64,000 bases of DNA, taken from assembly GCA_023053575.1 (NCBI GenBank), contig JAKZAP010000019.1:1488001-1552000 (forward strand). The letters run 5' to 3'. The notes beneath the pieces were generated by a model that did not search any database, was not told the origin of the DNA, and was given only the letters and a program-made list of their open reading frames with translations. Position 1 is the first letter of the stretch. The number at the start of each line of letters is the position of its first letter. Origin of the DNA: Branchinecta lynchi. Lineage: Eukaryota > Arthropoda > Branchiopoda > Anostraca > Branchinectidae. The position numbers and the translations under genes were made by a program. Shown piece by piece: positions 34,471-45,903 of the stretch.

Positions 34471-36094
34471 CAGGGGTGGCCCGAAGGGGGGGTGACTCAC
34501 CCCCCCTGCCTTTTGCTAAGTTGTATCAGTCGTTTATTTCGGCCGTTTGCTAAGTCGTATCAGTCGTTTATTTTGGCCTCGCCGAGGTCCCGGGCATTCA
34601 TTTTAATAAAAACAATCCGAGTCGTTTAAATTTTTTTTGTTAATTTTGTCTCTGCACAGCTTCAGTCGGAAGCACATCCCTAAAGACAAGTTGGGTAGTT
34701 TAAACTAGGTTTTGTATCCCCGATAGGTTCGAGACATGATTCATGGGGGCAGCAATGCAGCTACCTGTTGTACTCCCATGTGAATTGGATCTGCCTCACT
34801 CAGGTCTTTCAGATTTTAGCCTGGCAAAATTACAATAGGCAAAATAGGTTAGTTGTTAAAGTGCACTCTGACGGGATAACATTGATATACGTTATAGACC
34901 AAAAGCGAGAGACAAGGTTATGTGCATTGATTGTTGGTAAAACTTTGACTACAAGTGAAAAAAGGAAGATAGAATTTTTGAACAGAATGGAAAAGCCATC
35001 ACCAATCAAATGACAGGAAACCCGCGAAACAAGTGTGCCCAGAACAGATAGAAAAATGCCGATTACAAAGAGAGGTTGAGGTTTTAACAACGCTTGAAAA
35101 GGACAAGGAAGATTTGAATATACACCCGAAATTCGTTTCCCAGGACAGGAGGGGTTCTGCAGACGCTTGAATAGCTCATTCTAGTCTGGAGGTAAATTTT
35201 TGGCCTCTATGCTATCAGAGGCGTTACTATCCAACATGTTTGGATGGTAACGCAAATCTACTTTCTTTTCTATAGGCACTATTTTTCCCTTTTTTCGATG
35301 GACAGAGTCGTGATATCGTAGCGATTATTAACTTCTCATTGGGATCTCAGAAAGATGCTCTGCTCCTCGGTGTTTACGTAAATTAATCCGGACGATTTTT
35401 TTTCTTTTAGTGCACTGGCAAACTTCCTCGTTTTGTTTCTGAATAAGCGTATCTTTAACGTGAAAAATTACTTTCGGCTTTAATTCGGAACAAATCTACT
35501 TTGTGTCTACTTTGTTTTCTATGGCCACTACTTTGTCATTTTTTTTTCGACGGCCAGATTTGTGATTTCAAAGCTATATTTCATTTTCAATGGGATCGCA
35601 AAAAGACGGTCTGCTCCTCGGCCTTTCACAAAACTTCGCCTGTGGCGCATTCCATAGTATTCTGTATTTAAAGGAACGGTGTGTCATTTACTTGGCGATT
35701 AGGCTTGGAACTTTTTATATCTGAAACACATTAAAGGCTGGCTCAAATCTTACTAGACAAAGGCAGATTAAAAAAAATTCGCCTGCGGTGCTGACTTTAA
35801 TTTGTTCGGGGATAAGCGTTGAAAGCTTTCCTCTTTAGCGAAAGTTGAAATGTAAAGCTGAGGCTATGAAGGCATGTGTACAAAAATGTTGATTACACGA
35901 ATAGTTTCATCTGATACGCTGCACCTAGTTTTAACCGGCTCTATTATTTGTTGGTGGGAACGTGCGCCATCGCCGCGTAGTCGCAACAGGTCATTTTTGT
36001 TGGTACGTACGAGTCGTATATTACGATCCGGGAGTCGTTGAAATGAGGGGTCTCACCCCCCCCCCCCTGGCCTGACTGCTTCGGGCCACCCCTG
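34471..36094 (+). mobile_element. hAT-like non-autonomous element with perfect 8-bp duplication
   Basis: 1624 bp bounded by CAGGGGTGGCCCGAAG and its inverse CTTCGGGCCACCCCTG. ACAACATA occurs at both 34463-34470 and 36095-36102, a perfect 8-bp target duplication, and removing the element restores the family A text seen at 36400. Next to the ends are G/C runs (GGGGGGGTGA and TCACCCCCCC). The interior holds two related blocks around 35260-35380 and 35510-35620 (CTACTTTSTTTTCTAT ... GAYGGYCTGCTCCTCGG) and no transposase frame. Confidence 0.9.
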
Positions 36095-36977
36095 ACAACA
36101 TATTTTGCCAACCCCTTCGACCTTCGGTTGATCTATCTCTCTCCGAACGAATTCTAGCAAAGAATGACTCATCCACAGCAGAGCTATACTAGTGTGATGA
36201 AAGAATGACTCATCCATGCGCAGAGCTATACTAGTGTGAAGAAAGGGGTAGGGGTCTGACGAAAACTTGAAAAAGCATTTCGGGTGTCCCTCTCCAGCCC
36301 CCACCCTAGTTACCGGATCTGATCCGAATTTGACAATGAACATCCAAGACATTTGTTCTTGATACCTGTCAAGTTTAATGCACGCCCGATTATCCGCTAT
36401 ATCAACCCCTACTAAGGTTCAATAACATATTTTGCCAACCCCTTCGACCTTCGATTAATCTAGCTCTCTCCGAACTAATTTTAGCAAAGAATGACTCACC
36501 CACGAGCAGAGCTATACTAGTGTTATGAAAGAATGACTGATCCATGCGCAGAGCTATACAAGTGCGAACAAAGTGGTAGGGGTTTGAGGAAAACCAGAAA
36601 AAGCATTTCGGATGTCACCCTCCAGACCTTCCCCCCAGTTACCGGATCCGATCCCAATTTGACAATGAACATCCAAGACATTTGTTCTTGATACCTGTCA
36701 AGTTTAATGCACGCACGATTATCCATTCCAAAGTTATGAATGTTACTAATTTCTGGATTCCCCATGTTGCCACTCCCCCATTGATGGTCGGATCGGGGAA
36801 ATGATTCTTTCCAAGTTAATCCGGTTAGGTTCCTGATATGCGTGCCAAGTTTTATCGTCCTAGGTCATGTGGAAGTGCCCAAGCTAGCAAAATGCAGACA
36901 GACAGACATTACGATCGCTATATGGCACCTGAGTAAGCTCAAGTGCCATAAAAAGCCCTCAGCAGTGAAAAATTGAC

Positions 36978-37060
36978 AAGGTTCAAGGTTTTAATGACAC
37001 TTCTGTATAAAATCATAATAAATATAGGGTCAAGCCGGAGGCACATAGGTCGATTGACAA
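36978..37060 (-). mobile_element. LINE 3' tail fragment
   Basis: Minus strand reads GACCCTATATTTATTATGATTTTATACAGAAG ... AAAACCTTGAACCTTG, a 3' UTR end followed by a short repeated AACCTTG tail. Distinct from the plus-strand LINE that starts at 37224. Confidence 0.45.
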
Positions 37061-37223
37061 AAACCTGGTGCAATATAGAACAAAACTATTTTACATATAA
37101 CTAATTCCAAAAACAAATGTTAATAATTCCGTTACTCACCACTAGACGGGAACTCGCCCCACAAACCCACCGACACTCAGCAAGATCTACCCGAAAAAAA
37201 AAAAAATGCGCAAGCGAGGGTAA

Positions 37224-37862
37224 TTTAACCGATGTCCGTCAACTGTAGAGCAAATTCAATCTGATTTGGGTGCAGTTATCAGTCGAGTTGTGGGGCTGGA
37301 AAACAAAAGTAGTACCACGGAAAATGAGCTTGCAACAGTAAAATCAGAACTTTTAGTTCTGAAAAGTGTTGTTCAGGCCCAGACACAGTTGATCAATAAC
37401 TGCAACAAGGAAATGAATGCGGTTGTAAACCAGTCGCTTGTCGACGAAAATCGGGACAAGTTGTGCAATTTATTGTTTTGGGGCCTAAATGATGTTCCTT
37501 TGAATGAGGCGGCATCCAAGGTTTCCGATGTGCTTGTCGATGGTCTGTCACTTAGTGGTGAGAATTTACCACCTTTCACTGTGGTTCACTGTTCCAAGAA
37601 ATTTGTTAAAATTAAGGTGGAAAGTGTTCAGGCTCGTTTCGCGATTTTAAGTAACGCGAAGAAACTGAAAGGAAAAGAGTTCGGTGTTTACAAGTCTGTA
37701 TTTATCGGTGACGATGTTACGCCCCGTGTGCGTGTTTTGCGTAAGGAATTACTTGGTATACGTAAGCGTTTGGTAGATGAAGGTGTTGAATGCTGGGTCC
37801 CCCCTAGCTTACCTCCCAGCATCTCTGTTAGAAAAGACAATCGTGTTATTAAAGTGCTTTGA
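37224..37862 (+). pseudogene. LINE ORF1 (RNA-binding protein), 5'-truncated
   Basis: Open from after a TAA at 37221 to a stop at 37862, with no in-frame ATG near the start, so the N-terminus is probably lost. About 212 codons. The first third is a heptad-rich coiled coil (VVGLENKSSTTENELATVK), followed by an RRM-like segment (NLLFWGLNDVP, then HCSKKFVKIKVES and RFAILSNAKKLKG) and a C-terminal region (VRVLRKELLGIRKRLVDEG). This order (coiled coil, RRM, C-terminal domain) is that of L1-type ORF1p RNA chaperones, which trimerise and bind LINE RNA. It stands 360 bp before the first ORF2 frame, as expected for one element. Confidence 0.7.
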
Positions 37863-38227
37863 TAATGCTAAGAGTTTGTTGGATTCATGAATTTTGTTTT
37901 TTTAGATTCGATTGTGAGCATTTCCTTGATATTGAAAAATTGTCATATTGTCACGATATTTATTCTTGTGAGATGTATATGAAGCGTTTGTGTATCGTCA
38001 CTAATTTTGTGTTGATATTAGTAGGCGTTGTATTGGGTGATTTCATACATGGGATCGCTTCAGGCTAATCATTTGCGGCCTGATCCTTTTGTGGTTTGTT
38101 TCTTTCCGAAATGGAAAATATCTTTGTTTGTTTCCTTGTTCTTTTCTTTTTTCTTCTTTTCTCGTGTATTTTTTTGTTCTTTTTTTGTTGGTGATGAGGC
38201 CATGTACCGCTATGTTAAAATTGAATG

Positions 38228-40207
38228 ATTATGGTTAATGGTAATCGTGACCCCCCAGGCAACAGCCGTCTAAAAAATTTGGAAGCTTCAAATGTGGATT
38301 TTGGAAGTATGTTTACAGAGCAACTCCATCGGAATTATGATATTGGTATTGCTGGTCAATACGTTTCTTCTAATTCGATGTACCTATTTAAGGATGATAT
38401 TAAATCCAAGTATAGTGGTGGTGATTAAGAAGACCTCAAAGTTTTCCACCTGAATTGCCAAGGGTTTTTATAAATGAGATATGTGTACTTTCCATTTATC
38501 AGGTTATTGGTCTCACGGAGACATGGCTTAATGAGCGTAACTCTGCTCTCCTGCATATTCCAGAGTACACGTTTTATCATAAAAATCGTCAGCTTAGACA
38601 ACATGGAGGAACTGGAGCTTATATTCGGAGCGATGTCGAGGTTTTGGTAAGAAATGACCTAGAACTATACCACGAAATGTTGTTCGAGCCACTTGTCCTT
38701 CAGCTTAGACTTAGCCAAAAGATACATATGTTGTCGTGCTATGTAGGCCACCATCTGGGTCTATACCGGTTTTCATGGATCTTTTGGAAAAACAGTTTGA
38801 GAAATTACCTACTGGTTCACACCCGTTCATCATGCTCGGGGACTTTAATATTGATCTTCACGATATGAATTCGAATACTCCTATGGATTTTTGGCAACTT
38901 TGCATGTCATACGGTTTATTTCCTTCTATTAATATTTGTACCCGTGTTACTGCTTCAACATCAAAGCTTCTTGATAATATTTTTTCTAATTCAAATTTTT
39001 CAAATCCAAGAGTTGTTGTCACAGATGTGTCGGACCATTTCGGGATTTCTGCGAGTTTCAAAGTTTGTGTCCCGTCGCAGCAAGGTCCTAGATTCAAAAC
39101 GGCGACGCTACCTGTGCTCAACCAGAGTAACCTTGCAAATTTTAAACAAGCGATTGCGAATGTTGATTGGAATAATTTAGCTGAGAAAATAGATGATATA
39201 AATATTAGTTTTCAAAAAATTTATGACACATTGGTTTCGATTTTAATTAAAACTTGCATGGCGGATCGGACGAGGTCAAAGAAAATGTACCCAAAAAGCC
39301 GTGGTTGTCACCCAGTCTTCTGCGGTGCATTAATAAGAAAGACCAATTATATAAGAAATCAGTAAGGAATGAACTTGATCCAATTTGTACAAGAATTTAT
39401 AAAAATTACAGAAATGCTCTGAATAAACTTCTGAGAAATGCTAAGAAAAAATATTTTGAAAATAAATTTAAAGAAGCTTGTGGTAACCCAGCTAAAACAT
39501 GGAAAATTATCAAAAGTTTCATGTCTTCAACAGATTCCGTGTTGCCTGATGAAGTGAATACACGTGATGGATTAACGTCGAGGGAACCAGAAGAAATCTG
39601 TAATGCACTCTCGGAACATTTTGCAATTGTTAAGGCTCGATTTTCTCGTACTACAGTAGCTTCTGACACTGATCCCGCTGGAGTCCTTCATGGGGACGCC
39701 TGTTGATGTTTCAATGCATTTGAGACCTGTAACTCAAGATGAAATACGTAAGATCATTTATGAGATGAAAAGTAATTCGGCTGGTAGTTATTTTGTCAAT
39801 CTTTCTGTTTTAAAAACTGCTTTTCCGATTATTTCAAATGTACTTAGTTCCCTTATAAATGCTTGTCTGAAACAGGGAAGGTTTCCTGATTGTCTAAAAT
39901 GTGCAAAAATAACTCCTATATTTAAGAGTGGTAACAAGAATGATCTGGGCAATTATCGGCCAATTTCATTATTACCTGTTATTTCACGTGTTTTGTAAAA
40001 ATGTATTAATATTAGAATATATGACCATTTGGAAGGACATAAACTTTTACATCCAAATCAATTTGGTTTCAGGAGGGGTAGAACAACAGAAATGGCGATT
40101 TCCTTTATCACTTCAATAATTAATGAAGCTCTTGATAAGAAGCTTAGGGTAGCTGGGGTATTTTTGGATTTGGTTAAAGTGTTCGACACTGTTGGCCATC
40201 GACTATT
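38228..40207 (+). pseudogene. LINE ORF2 (endonuclease-reverse transcriptase), frameshifted and 3'-truncated
   Basis: Fragments in successive frames cover an APE-type endonuclease: VFHLNCQGFL (38434), VIGLTETWLN (38500), GDFNIDLHDM (38840) and TDVSDHFGISASF (39025), the N/E/DxN/SDH catalytic set. A basic linker follows (KKPWLSPSLLRCINKKDQLYKKS, 39294). RT motifs are ITPIFKSGNKNDLGNYRPISL (39909), NQFGFRRGRTTEMA (40057) and GVFLDLVKVFDTVGHR (40157), where the first catalytic Asp is retained. Frame changes occur near 38465, 38740, 39270, 39700 and 40000. The YxDD motif, thumb and 3' UTR are missing because the element stops at about 40207 and joins family A zone 2. The motif spellings fit the CR1/L2/Jockey group. 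Not functional. Confidence 0.8.
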
Positions 40208-40580
40208 CCTTAAGTACCAATCTGACCGCAAAGTAAGAAGTACTTTTCAGCAAAATATATATTTTCTATAATCGCATAAGCCCATTCTCATTTTTGCCTT
40301 AAGGGTTATGCTTACAGATGAAGTTCTAGCTCCCTTAGAGTGCGCATCTTAACCGAAAAGTCGAAAAGTACTTTTGATCAAACGATACATCTCTGCCCAT
40401 GATCATTTGTGCCACAAGGGTTTTGCTTAAGAATTTATTTCTAGCACCCTTAAAGTGCGCATCTTAACCGAAAAGTGAAAAAGTGCTTACAGATGAATTG
40501 CTCGCGTCTTAAAGTGGGCACCATTTACAGCCAAGTCCAAAAATAAAATGCTTTTTACCAAACAATACATTCTCGGGATT
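40208..40580 (+). repeat. Family A fragment (115-130 bp tandem zone)
   Basis: CCTTAAGTACCAATCTGACCGCAAAG, then GGGTTATGCTTACAGATGAAG and GGGTTTTGCTTAAG units, as at 16680-17200. It lacks both terminal palindromes and begins exactly where the LINE stops. Confidence 0.7.
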
Positions 40581-41498
40581 TATAAATCCTTGATAAGGGT
40601 TCTGCTTGCATTTATCAGAGCAAACCCACGAAAAGGCAAATTCTATATTTTCTCCTCTTTGTCGTCGCCACTTGTTCTCGATCGTATCGTATTTGTTTGA
40701 TAGCACGCGGCATATGCTTGGCTAAACTAAACTCTCAGGACGACGAACAAACTGCATTTTGGGTCTTGGAGCATTAGATTAAACTATATGAGTCTTCAGG
40801 TCATTCAGTTTAAATCTATCAGACACTTGTATGGTTTTATACATCATGCTTCCCAGGATTACTGTAAATAACAACAACAAAAAATTGTAGAATGAGTTTA
40901 GAGTATCATAAGTATTTACTTTTTGTCTTTTTTCTTCGAAAAGCAAAAAGTCCCCATGACAAAACATTCCGATGGCCAAACGTCCCCATGGAAAAACATT
41001 CCTGTTGCGAAAATTCTCCAGCATTTTAAAGTTCGCCTTGGTCTTCACTTCAGGCGCATGAGCGAGGTCAAGCAAGGTGACTGAATTTGCATTAGAGATG
41101 TAGGAACATTGTTTGTAGGCAGTAAAGGTCTGACCAGAGCAAAATAATACTACGCAGTAGCGCCAAGACTTGACAAAACTGACACACACTCGAATAGCAG
41201 CGATACTAGCACAACTAGCGATAGAGAACGTCCCTACTGAAACTCCTTCAGTCGTTCACCAACGCTGGCTCCGAAAACTTCATATTCTGGACATTGCAAA
41301 AAAGTTATACAGCCTCCATTGTTTTCTTTGTGTGTGCAGACCGCACCTTTGCTTTCCTAGAAATTTCTAAACCCGCATGTTTGTCTCGCTTTAAATGCCT
41401 TAAGCGAACTGGGTGGCGCAACGAGCATGGCCCGTTTGCAAAGCATGGAAAGTATATATCTTGCCACTACTCCCTAGTGTTATTTTGCTCTGGGTCGT
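40581..41498. other. Unassigned, with GTCCCCATGG-type repeats
   Basis: 40950-41010 contains repeated CRTCCCCATG / AAAACATTCC units whose inverse (GGGGACGTTT) recurs at 42030-42095, so the two may be arms of one degraded element about 1.1 kb long. A TTTGTAGGCAGTAAAGGTCTGACC at 41115 is a partial copy of the tandem unit at 41499. No gene. Confidence 0.45.
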
Positions 41499-41698
41499 AT
41501 GTGGGTCGGTTTGTAGGCAGTAAAGGTCGGACCCTGAGCTCGTAACTGATAACTGATAAGAAAAAACAACTTATAACCGCAACTGGTCAGTAGCTAGTAC
41601 GTGGGTCGTTTGTTGGCAGTAAAGGTCGGACCCTGAGGTCGTAACTGATAACTGATAATAAAAGTGGCTTATAACCGCAACTGGTCAGTAGCTAGTAC
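41499..41698. repeat. Tandem duplication, 100-bp unit
   Basis: Two units of exactly 100 bp start at 41499 and 41599 (GTGGGTCG ... GCAGTAAAGGTCGGACCCTGAG ... AACTGGTCAGTAGCTAG), differing at about ten positions. Function unknown. Confidence 0.85.
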
Positions 41699-42219
41699 TA
41701 TTTCGTTGGAAGCAACATCCCTAATTGGTATCATTTTTTGAGAATAAGTTCCTTGGAGGAAACAAGCGGACGCCTGATCTTGCTCTAAGAGAACCAAACA
41801 AACAGAATGCAGAATTCAGCGCAGTGCCGTTGTGATGGATAAGATTGGGATAGGAAGTTCAAGATCTATCGCTTGCGATTCTATGTAAATTGTACACCTA
41901 GCCAATTTTTATATCAATTTCCATGCTCTGGTCTCAAATTAATCCACTTTGAAAGAATGCCGGGTCTGCTGTAATCATCAATGCCCCCCTCCCCTAACAA
42001 TAATATCATATTTTGGTCGTAGGTTAATTTAGCTGGGGACGTTGTGCCATGGGGGCGTTTGACCAGGGGACGTTTCGATTGGTGACGTTTTCCCCACAAC
42101 CCGCGGACTAGACCAGCCAAAATGGCGGCTACGATTTCGATGCGATCGCTTACGACTGCTAGAGGAGACGAAGAATAAAGGGAAATGGGGAAAGGGGAAC
42201 AAACAAGGTAACTGGGATG
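41699..42219. other. Unassigned; GGGGACGTTT motif run at 42030-42095
   Basis: Four short GGGGACGTT/GGGGGCGTTT-type motifs in tandem. Otherwise no coding or repeat structure supported. Confidence 0.4.
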
Positions 42220-42732
42220 CAACGTGTCCGAAAGCTCCGAAACGAGCGTAAATGCTAAATTAAATCAGCATTTTATGCAGCATTTCGCTTTCGGACTTAA
42301 ATTTTCGCTCAATTAATGCAGCATTAATTCAGCATAAAATTCATCGAAAAATTCAGCAAGAATGCTAAATTTTATGGTGAGTTTTCAAGAAGAAACTGGG
42401 GGAGTATAACGGCGATTCTCTCAGTGCTTTCAGTGGCAAACATAACAAATTCAAAAAGACAACTGATAATTCGACAAACATTCCAAATTCTAAGTCAACT
42501 GGCGATCATGGCCACCGACGAAAAGAAAGATAAGAAGGTTGGATATCAGTAGCCGATCCATTTGTCAGCTTTAAACAGCTAATTATTTTTTCTTCTTCTT
42601 CTTCCTGACTTAAACTTTGGTATTCTAGAATTGTCAGAGAAGAAAGAAAGGTGACAGCTTTTGGACAAAAAAAGAAAGAAAATGCAGCGTTAATGCAGCA
42701 TTTACAGCGCCAAAAAGCTTTCGGACACGTTC
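42220..42732. mobile_element. Terminal-inverted-repeat element, 513 bp
   Basis: Left end CAACGTGTCCGAAAGCT and right end AGCTTTCGGACACGTTC are inverted repeats; adjacent bases are also AAATGCTGCATTAA-like on both sides. The middle, unlike most MITEs here, contains a sequence with 5' UTR-like composition and a good-context ATG (GCGATCATGGCC) encoding MATDEKKDKK. Whether that is a captured host exon or chance cannot be settled. No duplication is clear. Confidence 0.55.
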
Positions 42733-42875
42733 ATGGTAAGAGTACTTGAGATTGCTCAAACTCTTTGCGCTTGAAACACACAAACTCAGATTGATGTAGA
42801 TAGTGTGGGACAAACAGAAAAACAGCTGTTTAAACAGCAAAATCTTCCTTAAAGCACAAGCTAACTGCGAATCAT

Positions 42876-42970
42876 ATCTGATAGTGCAAAACGGATATGT
42901 CAGCTGAATTTTATTAGACGAAATATAGCTCTAATAAAATTCAGCTGACATATCCGTTTTGTACTATCAA
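42876..42970. mobile_element. Palindromic remnant of hammerhead family, subtype 2
   Basis: Arms of about 31 bp are perfectly complementary (AAAACGGATATGTCAGCTG ... and its inverse), separated by CGAAATATAGC. The loop keeps the GAAA box and cleavage-site half (GAAATATA, GCTC) of the subtype-2 hammerhead at 55529-55815 but has lost the CTGAAGA half and stem II. Beyond the arms, GATAGTGC/GTACTATC extends the palindrome with one mismatch. Confidence 0.8.
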
Positions 42971-43211
42971 ATATGTTTAAACAGCTTTTTTTTTAAACCA
43001 AACAGCTGTTTTCTGTTTTTAAAGAAAAACAGAACGGAAACAGAACAGGGTAACTGTTTTCTACGACACCTGTTTCCGTTTTTGTTTTGTTCTTAAGATG
43101 CTCTGTTTTCTGTTTGTTTGTTTTTTACAAAAAAAAAACATGCGTAGCTCAATCGCAGGCCCCTGCTCCCAAAATTTTCGTCGAAAGATTTAACATCCAC
43201 AGTGGCCTGAC

Positions 43212-44267
43212 CAGGGGCGTCGCAAGGGGGCGGTGCAGCACCCCCCCACCCACCTTTTTGAGATTCGGTAAAATTTTGGCCAAAATTTTACTAAAATTGT
43301 TCCGTATTTTTTCGATAGCAGAACTGTTCGATATATTTACGGGGATTCGGTAGTTATACAGAATCCTAAATAGGCTATATGTACAAATCTCTACGGTATA
43401 ATGTTCGGGATTCGGTATCTTTGCCAGCATTCGGTAGTTACCACGAATTTGGTGAGAGAACACTGAAATCATTTGGTAATGTTTCGATGCCGGAATTTAT
43501 TCAGTATAATTTCCAGGATTAGGAAGTTAACCACGATCCTGACTTGGTTCGAGTTCGACGAAAGTATACCGAATATGAATTTTGTTCGATAGTCTTTCGA
43601 TACCAAAAAAAATCGATATAATCACTGGGATACGCTAGTCAGACAACTTATACGGTATAATAACTGGGATTCGGTAGTTTATTCGTTATAATGGCCAGGA
43701 TTCGGAAGTTACCACGAACTTCGAAATTCAGAAGAGGTCGAGTGAAGCACTGGTCGCAGACAAAAGGGATGATCTATGATATCATCGATAATCCTTACTT
43801 TTATTTTGGATCCCAAAAAGAATATCTATTCATACATATTTCGAAAATTCCGCCTGCAGCACTTTTCGTAATATTCTCTATTATGTGGAAGGGCGCGTCA
43901 TTTACGGTTTCAAGCCAGTTTTAGGATTGAGATTTCGAAACATTAAAAGCTAGAATTTGGATGGAAATTAAGATTAAAATTAAAAGGAAAAAAAAAATCC
44001 GCATGCGGCGCTCACTTTATGTGATTATGGGTAGTATATTGACTAGACTACAGTTGCTGCTGCTGCCGGAACGTCGCTCCATCCGGTTTCTAGAACTTCT
44101 TAGAGTCTCGGTATTTAATCAATGGTAAATGATAGAATTTGTAAGAGAAGCAGTTAGATTTTAGCCTACATTTATTTCTACATTATTGTACATTTATTAT
44201 AAATTTTCGCTCTTCACCCCCCCCCCCCCCACACACACACACCGAAAATGCACTTGCGACGCCCCTG
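43212..44267 (+). mobile_element. hAT-like element, copy 1 (CAGGGGCGTCGCAAG)
   Basis: 1056 bp between CAGGGGCGTCGCAAG and CTTGCGACGCCCCTG, flanked by GGCCTGAC (43204-43211) and GTCCTGGC (44268-44275), an 8-bp duplication with two mismatches. Poly-G/poly-C runs adjoin both ends. The left half is a loose tandem array of a GGGATTCGGTAGTTAT motif. Aligns along its length with 49618-50989. No transposase. Confidence 0.85.
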
Positions 44268-44275
44268 GTCCTGGC

Positions 44276-45225
44276 ACGGATGTTAAAAGAAAGGGCCCAT
44301 AACAACTGTTCAAAGTCTGATCTTCAAAACGGCTTTCTGTTACATATCCATCCTCCCCTTTATTTAGTTTCACGTTCGTCCACTATTTGTAATGTAATGT
44401 TTATTTTTCAAACATCGTACAGGAAAGAGAAAATGATGGAGTATATAAAAAAGAGAGTTGAAAAAACACATAAAAAGATCACACAACAAAGGGAAAAATT
44501 AAGTGCAAATCAAAGAGGAAAAAAATAATTTCAAAGAAGAATCCCTTGCCATTCATGGCCGCTCTGATTGTATTTTAATCGTTGACGCTCATCGAGCTTC
44601 CAAATCGGGTCAACGGTGGTACGGCGGTGAAAGCCATCCTTCTTTGACAGCTGCAAAATGATGCTGTTTTTCTTGTCTAGTATCTTTTTCATTCTATAAT
44701 TTTTTTTTCCAATTTTATCAAATCAGTTTACTGATTTGCACTACCTTTTTGAAAATGTCCAGGAGAAGAAAATCTTTAAAAATCTGTTTTTCCACTGATC
44801 TTGATGATTTCGTTGTCGAGTACAAATTTGTTTACAGCGAATAGAAGAAAGAAAGTTTTAATTTGTACCGATATGTTAAAGGACCCCTCGCTCTATTTAC
44901 TCCTCAGCTTACAGTATTTTACAATATTTGAATACTTTAAGACTATACTGTGCTTTCAATATATAACCCACGGTTTTGGCTGTTTTAAGCCTTTTTCGAG
45001 ACCCGTTGACTTGTAGCGAAAATAGGGAAATACTGATGGAAAAAACTTCTCGCAGACAACCGACGACAGCGTGACACACATCGAAGGTAGCAAAACACGG
45101 CAAGTGAGAAAATGAGCGCGGTCTTGTTAAAGGGGTTAGAATGTACCGTGCGAAGTTTGGGTCTCCGGGTTTAGAAATATACGGATGGAAGTAGGTTGCA
45201 TTAGTATTATAGGTAAGACTGGTCC
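44276..45225. other. Unassigned; possible terminal exon at 44418-44528
   Basis: On the plus strand, TTATTTTTCAAACATCGTACAG could be a 3' splice site followed by an open segment coding a Lys-rich tail (KMMEYIKKRVEKTHKKI ... NQRGKK) and a stop at 44526. Polypyrimidine tract is weak and no upstream partner exon is certain, so this is a candidate only. The rest shows no gene. Confidence 0.25.
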
Positions 45226-45229
45226 TTAA

Positions 45230-45899
45230 AGCACAATGGACACTTCTAATGCTTTACTTTGTATTAAATGCTTCACAAATACACATTTCCGACTTACTTT
45301 AGAAGGCGCTACGAAAATCGGCCGTTTTCTTGTTATCCCCTGTCTTTACCTCTCTGGCATTTCGGCGATGCAAATCTAAGGAGCTGGGATATCGTGGCAG
45401 GAAACTCAAAAATTCCCAGCAATGCTTGATAGAAAAGGATATATTTGAGATGTCACCAAAGTCAAGCCGCTGATGCAGTTTACCTTATTGTTCTAGTGTT
45501 TCATCAGAAGTTCCATGGCTTAAAGTGCATATCAAAAGTTTTTCTTTGTGGAACAGTGTTGTGAAGCTTGATTAACTTGCTTTATAAAATGTACCAGAAT
45601 ATGCAATAAGCTTACACAAAATTATATAGCTACAAAAATCATTAAAAAACAAATAACCTATCCAAATCTGAATTATACAAGCTGATTTATGCATAAAATA
45701 AAGATATACTAAGTATTATAAGAAACATCACTTTCATCTTTGTCCAAGCTAGTAAATTGAGCATGTACTGGCCCAAAAAATTACGCTTTAAAATATCACA
45801 GAGAGGAAACTGTTGAAAAAGCTGCTGATCTAGGGGGTAAGTATTGTTCCTAGGTTGTTACAGAGTAGGATTGGTGTAGTTTGATGTGCCCATTGAACT
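45230..45899 (+). mobile_element. TTAA-flanked 670-bp element, copy 1
   Basis: AGCACAATGGACAC at the left and GTGCCCATTGAACT at the right form 14-bp imperfect inverted repeats; TTAA lies on both sides (45226-45229 and 45900-45903). Same length (670 bp) and nearly the same sequence as 57483-58152. TTAA duplication is used by piggyBac-type and a few other transposases; the terminal bases are not canonical piggyBac, so superfamily is open. The short frame starting ATGGACACTTCTAATGC is broken here by a stop. Confidence 0.85.
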
Positions 45900-45903
45900 T
45901 TAA

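Larger units (their letters stand above)
29605..36957 (-). repeat. Family A element split by Helitron and hAT insertions
   Basis: Starts with AGCTCATATGGTACTTGCAA at 29605 and ends with TATATGGCACCTGAG ... CAAGTGCCATAAAAA at 36957, both in reverse orientation. Its own sequence is 29605-31144, 34262-34470 and 36095-36957; the rest is a Helitron-like element (31145-34261) and a hAT-like element (34471-36094). The 115-130 bp zone (about 29965-30300) and poly-C units (30360-30900, 34310-34340, 36290-36780) are in the same order as in the intact copy at 15431. Confidence 0.75.
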
